The position numbers and the translations under genes were made by a program. 64,000 bases of DNA from Flavobacteriales bacterium. Its GTDB lineage: Bacteria; Bacteroidota; Bacteroidia; Flavobacteriales_E; Vicingaceae. Each line of letters starts with the position of its first letter. Within the stretch, counting starts at the first letter, position 1. Location of the stretch: NCBI GenBank assembly GCA_020635795.1, contig JACJZD010000001.1:815001-879000 (forward strand), read 5' to 3'. Shown here one piece after another: positions 58,703 through 64,000 of this stretch. The notes under the pieces were generated by a model. That model ran no database searches. It had not been told where the DNA came from and worked only from the letters and a program-made list of their open reading frames with translations.

Positions 58703-59600
58703 TAATAAAAGACCAGCATTAGGAAGAGGATTAGGAGCATTATTACAAAGTGCAGATACAGATATAACCTCAAAATCGGCAAGTGATAACGGAAATGTAG
58801 TTGGAACTGTTTCTACGATATTGATTACGAATATCGAAGCAAATCCATTTCAACCTAGAACACAGTTTGAGAAAGAAGCCTTGTTGGAATTGGCAGATTC
58901 TATCAAAGAATTAGGCATAATTCAACCCGTTACTGTACGTAAATTAGGGTATGATAAATACCAATTAATTTCAGGTGAACGAAGATTTAGAGCGAGTCAA
59001 ATTGCTGGGTTAGACAGAATACCAGCCTTTATTCGTATTGCAAACGACCAAGAAATGCTTGAAATGGCATTGGTGGAGAATATTCAACGTGAGAATTTAG
59101 ATGCGATAGAAGTAGCTTTTAGTTATCAGAAATTAATTGAAGAGTGTAACCTTACTCAAGAAAAACTAAGTGAGCGAGTGGGAAAAAAACGCTCTACTGT
59201 TGCCAATTTTTTAAGGTTACTAAAGCTTCCTGCTGAAATACAATTGGCGATAAGAACCAAAGACATTACCATGGGACATGCTCGTGCTTTAATTAATATT
59301 GGTGATGTTAAAAAGCAATTAACATTGTTTAGAAAAATTGTTGCCGAAGGTTTGTCTGTTCGTCAAGTTGAAGAAATTGCAAAAGGTAATAAACCAGTTG
59401 AAGTGGATAAAGTTGCCTTGTTTAACAAAGGAAGAACAAGTAATTTAACCTTTACTCAATTAAAGATACAAGAAGATTTAACCAACATTTTACAAACAAA
59501 AGTTGAATTGCAATCGAACAAAAAAGGTAAAGGCAAAATTGTAATACCTTTTGAATCGGAAGACCAATTGGAAAGAGTGATTGAATTACTTGGCTTGTAA
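58695..59600 (+). CDS. parB: Chromosome partitioning protein ParB
   Basis: The 301-residue ParB starts GRGLGALLQ near residue 9, and has the CTP-binding GERRFRASQ motif (about 97) and the HTH region LTQEKLSERVGKKRSTVANF with LLKLPAEIQ. The N-terminal arms and a C-terminal dimerisation segment are present. It binds parS sites near the origin. Its start overlaps parA by 8 bases, indicating coupled translation. Confidence 0.96.
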   Translation: MSNNKRPALGRGLGALLQSADTDITSKSASDNGNVVGTVSTILITNIEANPFQPRTQFEKEALLELADSIKELGIIQPVTVRKLGYDKYQLISGERRFRASQIAGLDRIPAFIRIANDQEMLEMALVENIQRENLDAIEVAFSYQKLIEECNLTQEKLSERVGKKRSTVANFLRLLKLPAEIQLAIRTKDITMGHARALINIGDVKKQLTLFRKIVAEGLSVRQVEEIAKGNKPVEVDKVALFNKGRTSNLTFTQLKIQEDLTNILQTKVELQSNKKGKGKIVIPFESEDQLERVIELLGL

Positions 59601-59609
59601 CCCAATATT

Positions 59610-60179
59610 GTGATAACCATCACTAAACATATCTTATTAACTTGTCTGGTTATTTTTTTTATAACTGAGTTAGGTTTTTCACAAACGTTAGAAAGCGATA
59701 CCATTGTTTTAGATTCGGTTAAAACAAGAAAACATTCTCCTACAAAAGCCACTCTAATGAGTATGGCTGTCCCCGGTTTAGGACAAGTTTACAATAAAAA
59801 ATATTGGAAATTACCCATCATTTACGGTGGTATCGGGACTTCGTTATATTTTGCTTTTTCTAACAATAAAGAATACAAACGTTTTAGAAGTGCATACTTA
59901 ATTCGTATTGATGATGATGTTGCCACAGTTGATGAGTTTGAGGGTATCTTAACTGATGCAAACATTAGAACAAACATGGATGTGTATAGAAGAAATCGCG
60001 ATTTCTCCTACATCATTGCAGGATTAATTTATGTGTTTAATATTGTTGATGCTACAGTTGATGCACATTTGTTTACTTTTCCGGTAAACGATAATCTAAC
60101 CTTTCATTTTCAACCAAGCATGCAATTAACTGATAATAAAAATTTAAGCAAGGGTTTTAGTTTAATTATCACACTATAA
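59610..60179 (+). CDS. DUF5683 family protein (GTG start)
   Basis: A 189-residue protein that begins at GTG 59610, 9 bases after parB, with a signal peptide (about 1-22, ending LGFSQ). The domain contains MAVPGLGQVYNKKYWKLPII, repeated hydrophobic segments (YGGIGTSLYFAFS, IIAGLIYVFNIVDATVDAHL) and the arginine-rich YRRNRDFSY. DUF5683 is found mainly in Bacteroidota downstream of parB and before dapB, as here. Function unknown. It is a likely inner-membrane protein with two or three helices. Confidence 0.9.
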   Translation: MITITKHILLTCLVIFFITELGFSQTLESDTIVLDSVKTRKHSPTKATLMSMAVPGLGQVYNKKYWKLPIIYGGIGTSLYFAFSNNKEYKRFRSAYLIRIDDDVATVDEFEGILTDANIRTNMDVYRRNRDFSYIIAGLIYVFNIVDATVDAHLFTFPVNDNLTFHFQPSMQLTDNKNLSKGFSLIITL

Positions 60180-60265
60180 AATAACCTTTTATAAAGTGTA
60201 TTTACCGACAATGTAAAACAAGGAGTAATTTAAAATAAACACCACCAATTTTAGTTTTTAAAGGA

Positions 60266-60982
60266 ATGAAAATAGCAATAATAGGATACGGAAAAATGGG
60301 AATAGCAATTGAAAAAATTGCTATAGAACGTGGTCATGATGTTCTGCTAAAAATTAATTTAGAAAACATTTCCGATTTTACTGTCGAAAATTTAAAGAAG
60401 TGTGATGTAGCTATTGAATTTACTGACCCCTCGTCGGCTATTGGTAACATTGATAAATGTTTTGAAGCAAATTTACCCGTAGTTATTGGTACTACAGGTT
60501 GGTACAGCCGTTTTGATGAAATTAAATCGAAATGTCTTGCAACAAATAATACACTTTTGCATGCGACCAATTACAGTTTGGGCGTTAATTTATTTTTTGA
60601 ACTCAATAAAAAGTTGGCTCAGCTTATGAATAATTATCCAAGTTATAGTGTTAAGATGGAAGAAATTCATCACACCGAAAAAAAGGATGCTCCAAGTGGT
60701 ACTGCTATTACTTTAGCAGAAGGAATTATTGAAAATTTGGATAGAAAATCAACTTGGGTAAACCAAGATTCAATTAATGAAAACGAGTTGAGTATTATTT
60801 CTAAAAGAGTAAATGATGTACCAGGAACTCACGAAATTTTTTATCAATCGGCAGAAGATGATATTACGATAACCCATACGGCGTACAATAGAAATGGATT
60901 TGCATTAGGTGCCGTTATTGGTGCCGAATACATTTACAACAAAAAAGGTATTTTTACCATGAAAGATGTATTATTTAATTGA
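60266..60982 (+). CDS. dapB: 4-hydroxy-tetrahydrodipicolinate reductase
   Basis: DapB reduces hydroxytetrahydrodipicolinate in lysine and diaminopimelate synthesis, so it feeds peptidoglycan. The 238-residue product has the NAD-binding start IAIIGYGKMG, ATNYSLGVNLFFELN, and the substrate motif EIHHTEKKDAPSGTA (catalytic His and Lys) in the C-terminal half. It is at the short end of the family's size, as usual in Bacteroidota. An 86-base gap separates it from DUF5683. A REP element follows before lepB. Confidence 0.97.
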   Translation: MKIAIIGYGKMGIAIEKIAIERGHDVLLKINLENISDFTVENLKKCDVAIEFTDPSSAIGNIDKCFEANLPVVIGTTGWYSRFDEIKSKCLATNNTLLHATNYSLGVNLFFELNKKLAQLMNNYPSYSVKMEEIHHTEKKDAPSGTAITLAEGIIENLDRKSTWVNQDSINENELSIISKRVNDVPGTHEIFYQSAEDDITITHTAYNRNGFALGAVIGAEYIYNKKGIFTMKDVLFN

Positions 60983-60993
60983 AAACAAAAATT

Positions 60994-61060
60994 CTCCCCT
61001 AACCTCCGTCAGCTGACGGAAATGGAATCTCCCTTCCCTTTGGGAAGGATTGGGGATGGG
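60994..61060. repeat. REP-like element with several hairpins
   Basis: CTCCCCTAACC... and the matching ...GATTGGGGATGGG form an outer imperfect pair; CCGTCAGCTGACGG (61006-61019) is a perfect 14-base palindrome; CTTCCCTTTGGGAAG forms an inner hairpin. The CTCCC..GGGGATGGG layout is characteristic of a dispersed Bacteroidota repeat. It separates dapB and lepB. Confidence 0.7.
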
Positions 61061-61097
61061 AAACTTATAAACCACTAAACTCATAAACTATACGAAT

Positions 61098-62627
61098 ATG
61101 GAAATCAGTATAACAGCATTTATCATTTTATCAATCGTTTATTTTATTGCAACGCATATTGCATTGTATAAGATTTTCGAAAAATTAGGCATAGAAGGTT
61201 GGAAAGCCTTAGTGCCATTTTACAGTACGCATTTAGCCGTAAAAGCTGTAAAAAAATCTATTTGGTGGACAATTGTTTACTATATCCCTTTTTTAGGTTT
61301 TGTGGTTTGGATGGGGATTATTGTAGAATTGATGAAATTGTTTGGTAAAGTTAAATTTTGGGAACATTTTTTAGGGGTAGTATTTGCGGGTATTTATTTG
61401 CCTTACATTTCTTTTCAAGACGATTTTAAATTTATTGGATATGAAGAAGCTGCTAAATACAAAAAAACAAAAAGTAGAGAATGGGCTGATGCCATTGTTT
61501 TTGCAGTAATTGCAGCTACTTTAATTAGAGGCTTTTATATGGAAGCGTTTACCATTCCAACATCATCTATGGAGCAAAAGTTATTGGTGGGCGATTTTTT
61601 GTTTGTAAACAAAATGGCCTATGGTGCCAGAGTTCCTAATACTCCAGTTAGTTTTCCTTTTACTCATCATAGTTTCCCTGAGTGGGTGCCTTTTGTTGGT
61701 GGAAAAAAATCGTATTTAGAAATGGTAAAATTCCCTTATGCTAAATTACCTGCAATGGGCAATGTAGAGCGTAACGATTGTGTGGTATTTAACTTTCCCG
61801 CTGGAGATACAGTGGTGTTAGAACACCAAAATCAAGTATACGAACAATTGGTTCGTGATTACGGAAAAGATTTTGTGTATTCTAATTTTACTGTGGCAAG
61901 TCGCCCTGCCGATAAACAAGAAAACTATATCAAGCGTTGTGTGGGATTGCCAGGTGATAAATTACAAATAGTAGATAGTAAGTTAATGATTAACGACCAA
62001 GTAGCTTATTTTGACCCAAATGCTCAATTTACGTATAAGGTGGTTACAGATGGTACAGGGTTTAACGTAAAAACCTTACAAAAGAAAAACATTACTACAG
62101 AGCCAATTCAACAATTGCAAAATAAAAATGAATTTGAATTAACATTAACCGATGAAGCTGCTGAAAAAGTAAAACAGTTTTCTTATGTAAAATCGGTTGA
62201 GAAAGTTATAGAGCCTTTAGGTTACGTGTATCAGTTTCAAAATTTACCAGTTTTTCCTCACGATACCAATTACAATTGGACTAGAGATAATATGGGACCA
62301 TTTGTTATTCCAAAAAAAGGAACAACTGTTCAGTTAAATTTAAAAACTTTGCCTTTGTATAGTAGAGTTATTAATAATTACGAAGGACATGACTTACGTG
62401 TGGTTGGTGATAAAATTTATATCGATAACGTAATAGCCGATAGCTATACATTTGCAATGGATTATTATTGGATGATGGGGGATAACCGTCACAACTCGTT
62501 AGATTCACGTTTTTGGGGTTTTGTTCCAGAGGATCACATTGTGGGTAAGGCTGTTTTTGTTTGGTTATCGTACGATAGTCAGTTAGGTAGAATTCGTTGG
62601 GAACGTTTATTTTCATTGGTTCATTAA
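61098..62627 (+). CDS. lepB: Signal peptidase I, larger paralogue with DUF5684-like N-terminal membrane region
   Basis: A 509-residue signal peptidase I. The first 125 residues contain about four hydrophobic segments typical of a DUF5684 extension. The catalytic domain begins after another membrane helix (about 131-148): Ser157 in IPTSSMEQ, Lys279 in NYIKRCVGLPGD, and GDNRHNSLDSRFWGFVPEDH near 461-480. About 170 residues of insert lie between KRCVGLPGD and GDNRHNS. Together with the next gene it gives two leader peptidases, a common layout in Bacteroidota. The enzyme removes signal peptides at the periplasmic face. Confidence 0.95.
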   Translation: MEISITAFIILSIVYFIATHIALYKIFEKLGIEGWKALVPFYSTHLAVKAVKKSIWWTIVYYIPFLGFVVWMGIIVELMKLFGKVKFWEHFLGVVFAGIYLPYISFQDDFKFIGYEEAAKYKKTKSREWADAIVFAVIAATLIRGFYMEAFTIPTSSMEQKLLVGDFLFVNKMAYGARVPNTPVSFPFTHHSFPEWVPFVGGKKSYLEMVKFPYAKLPAMGNVERNDCVVFNFPAGDTVVLEHQNQVYEQLVRDYGKDFVYSNFTVASRPADKQENYIKRCVGLPGDKLQIVDSKLMINDQVAYFDPNAQFTYKVVTDGTGFNVKTLQKKNITTEPIQQLQNKNEFELTLTDEAAEKVKQFSYVKSVEKVIEPLGYVYQFQNLPVFPHDTNYNWTRDNMGPFVIPKKGTTVQLNLKTLPLYSRVINNYEGHDLRVVGDKIYIDNVIADSYTFAMDYYWMMGDNRHNSLDSRFWGFVPEDHIVGKAVFVWLSYDSQLGRIRWERLFSLVH

Positions 62628-62628
62628 A

Positions 62629-63669
62629 TTGAAAGCATTCAAATCCATAAAAGATTGGATTAGAGCATTGTTACTAGCCTTAATTACTGTAATGGTAATT
62701 AAGGCTTTTTTCTTTGAGGTGTTTACCATACCCTCATCATCAATGGAAAAAACCTTATTGCCAGGCGATTTAATTTATGTAAACAAAATGTCGTATGGTG
62801 CACGTTCGCCAATTACCTTATTAAGTGTACCTCTTACCCACCAATTTTTACCCATGCTCGAAGGCGTTAAATCGTATTTAGAGTTTATTCAATTGCCTTA
62901 TTATCGTTTTTTTACTGATTCAGTTAAACGAAATGATGTGGTGGTATTCAATTATCCTTTCGATACCGAACATCCTGTCGACCATAGAGCGTATTACATT
63001 AAACGTTGTATTGGTTTGCCCGGAGATACCTTGAAAATTGACAATAAAAAAGTGTTCATCAATAACATAGAAATACAATTACCACAACAAGCTCAGTTTA
63101 ACTATAAAGTAATTACTACTCAGCCAATCACTAACGACACCTTATTAAATTATGATATAACCGAAGGAGGATTGGATGGATTAGAAAATCACTGGGAATT
63201 AACCATGACTGATTCGGCTTATTATCAGCTAAAAGCTAAAGATTTTGTTCACTCCATAAAAAAAATAGAAGTTGAGCCAAATACTCATGCCGATTATATT
63301 TTCCCCTATCATCCGAGTTATTTGTGGAACATCGATTATTTTGGTGCAGTGATTATCCCTAAAAAAGGTCAAACAGTTCAACTCGATACAAATAACATAC
63401 ACTTGTATCAACGCATAATTGAAGTGTATGAAGAAAATACTTTTCAGGAAACCGAAAGTGGATTTTTAATAAATGGAGTATTAACCCATTCGTATCAATT
63501 TAAAATGGATTATTATTTTATGATGGGAGATAATCGACATAATAGTGCTGATTCACGTTTTTGGGGTTTCTTGCCCGAAAATCATATTGTAGGTAAAGCA
63601 CAAACCATTTTGTTTTCGAGAGACAAATCAAAAAACAGGTGGAATAGAATGTTTAAGAAAATTATTTAA
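62629..63669 (+). CDS. lepB: Signal peptidase I, smaller paralogue (TTG start)
   Basis: The 346-residue protein starts at TTG 62629, one base after the previous gene's stop. It has a single N-terminal transmembrane helix (about 11-30), Ser38 in IPSSSMEK, Lys125 in YYIKRCIGLPGD, and GDNRHNSADSRFWGFLPENH near residue 310. It shares the large insert with the upstream paralogue but lacks the N-terminal DUF5684 part. The two genes probably arose by tandem duplication and are co-transcribed. Different substrates, for instance T9SS cargo against ordinary proteins, are possible but not shown. Confidence 0.94.
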   Translation: MKAFKSIKDWIRALLLALITVMVIKAFFFEVFTIPSSSMEKTLLPGDLIYVNKMSYGARSPITLLSVPLTHQFLPMLEGVKSYLEFIQLPYYRFFTDSVKRNDVVVFNYPFDTEHPVDHRAYYIKRCIGLPGDTLKIDNKKVFINNIEIQLPQQAQFNYKVITTQPITNDTLLNYDITEGGLDGLENHWELTMTDSAYYQLKAKDFVHSIKKIEVEPNTHADYIFPYHPSYLWNIDYFGAVIIPKKGQTVQLDTNNIHLYQRIIEVYEENTFQETESGFLINGVLTHSYQFKMDYYFMMGDNRHNSADSRFWGFLPENHIVGKAQTILFSRDKSKNRWNRMFKKII

Positions 63670-63749
63670 TTTTTCTTCAGCTTTAAATTTTTTATGATAA
63701 GTATTCTTTATTTAGTTTTGATTGTTATTAATCATTTAACTATTTAATT

Positions 63750-64000
63750 ATGAAGAAGATTGTCTTGTTATTAATGATGTTATCGAGTGCTATAAGTTCC
63801 TTTAGTCAATCGTTTAATTTTACTAGTCCAGTAGTTTTGGGTTATTTTCCTTCCTGGTCAGAAACTTGGACGACAACCAATCAAAGCTCCAAATTAAGAG
63901 AAATTCCCCCTTATGTAAATTTTGTGTTTTTATCTTTTGCCAAACCTGATTTGACGTATGTTCAGGGGTCTTATGATATTTCCAATACAGGTATTGAAGT
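63750..64000 (+). CDS. Secreted GH18-type chitinase-like protein (3' end missing)
   Basis: The frame from ATG 63750 is open to the window edge (83 codons). A signal peptide (about 1-20, ending SSFSQ) is followed by VVLGYFPSWSETW and IPPYVNFVFLSFAKPDL, the first two beta strands of a GH18 TIM barrel (GY-PSW and FLSFA). The catalytic DxxDxDxE motif would be outside the window. A chitin- or peptidoglycan-degrading enzyme is likely, and a T9SS sorting domain would be expected at its end. An 80-base gap separates it from lepB. Confidence 0.75.
   Translation, partial: MKKIVLLLMMLSSAISSFSQSFNFTSPVVLGYFPSWSETWTTTNQSSKLREIPPYVNFVFLSFAKPDLTYVQGSYDISNTGIE

Overview
The window is an AT-rich (roughly one third GC by eye), tightly packed piece of a Bacteroidota chromosome, most likely from a Flavobacteriales-type, non-fermenting aerobe. 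The evidence is several secreted proteins with type IX secretion (T9SS) C-terminal sorting domains, the Bacteroidota-only families DUF4835 and DUF5683, a Bacteroidota-type RNA polymerase omega subunit, few Shine-Dalgarno sites, frequent TTG starts, TAnnTTTG-like promoter boxes, and dispersed Bacteroidota-style REP repeats. I see no rRNA, tRNA, CRISPR array or insertion sequence. No gap between genes exceeds 300 bases.

Layout. 1-1.6 kb: the 3' part of a membrane glycosyltransferase cut by the left edge. 1.6-7.7 kb: a conserved housekeeping operon (bamD, rpoZ, coaBC, DUF4835, recN, small lipoprotein, fabI) closed by a clear terminator. 7.7-16 kb: a TMTC-like membrane/TPR protein, a TPR-SpoIIE phosphatase, RidA and a large secreted M4 metalloprotease. 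16-21.6 kb: an LTA-synthase-like sulfatase-fold enzyme, two PAP2 phosphatases, a MORN protein and an ECF sigma factor. 21.7-26.3 kb: uvrA, a small unknown and a GT2 glycosyltransferase. 26.4-32.5 kb: a T9SS cargo protein, then on the minus strand dnaA, a 45-residue membrane peptide, a low-molecular-weight phosphatase and an RsmI-like methyltransferase, plus a 5'-nucleotidase split over two genes. 32.5-34.9 kb: a small accessory island in which an XRE-Fic protein with a nested inverted-repeat operator lies between a thioesterase gene and a decayed copy of that gene's 3' end. 34.9-41 kb: peptidase M3, phosphoesterase, holA and AMP nucleosidase.

41.1-45.7 kb holds the most unusual unit: a T9SS-exported subtilase followed 13 bases later by a short GldK/GldJ-like protein, which overlaps by 4 bases a MORN-GldN/PorN-like fusion. 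This looks like a stand-alone paralogous version of the T9SS ring pair beside a T9SS substrate.

45.7-55 kb: nucleoside and stress proteins, then two SGNH hydrolase lipoproteins flanking a T9SS protein and a FadL-type porin, which suggests surface lipid hydrolysis coupled to fatty-acid uptake, and a T9SS esterase. 55-57 kb: an oxidative stress cluster (Mn-type SOD, 2-Cys peroxiredoxin, PerR-like Fur protein). 57-64 kb: MBL hydrolase, parA-parB, DUF5683, dapB, two signal peptidases I, and the start of a GH18 chitinase-like protein cut by the right edge. With dnaA and parAB about 28 kb apart the replication origin may be near, but no origin is demonstrated.
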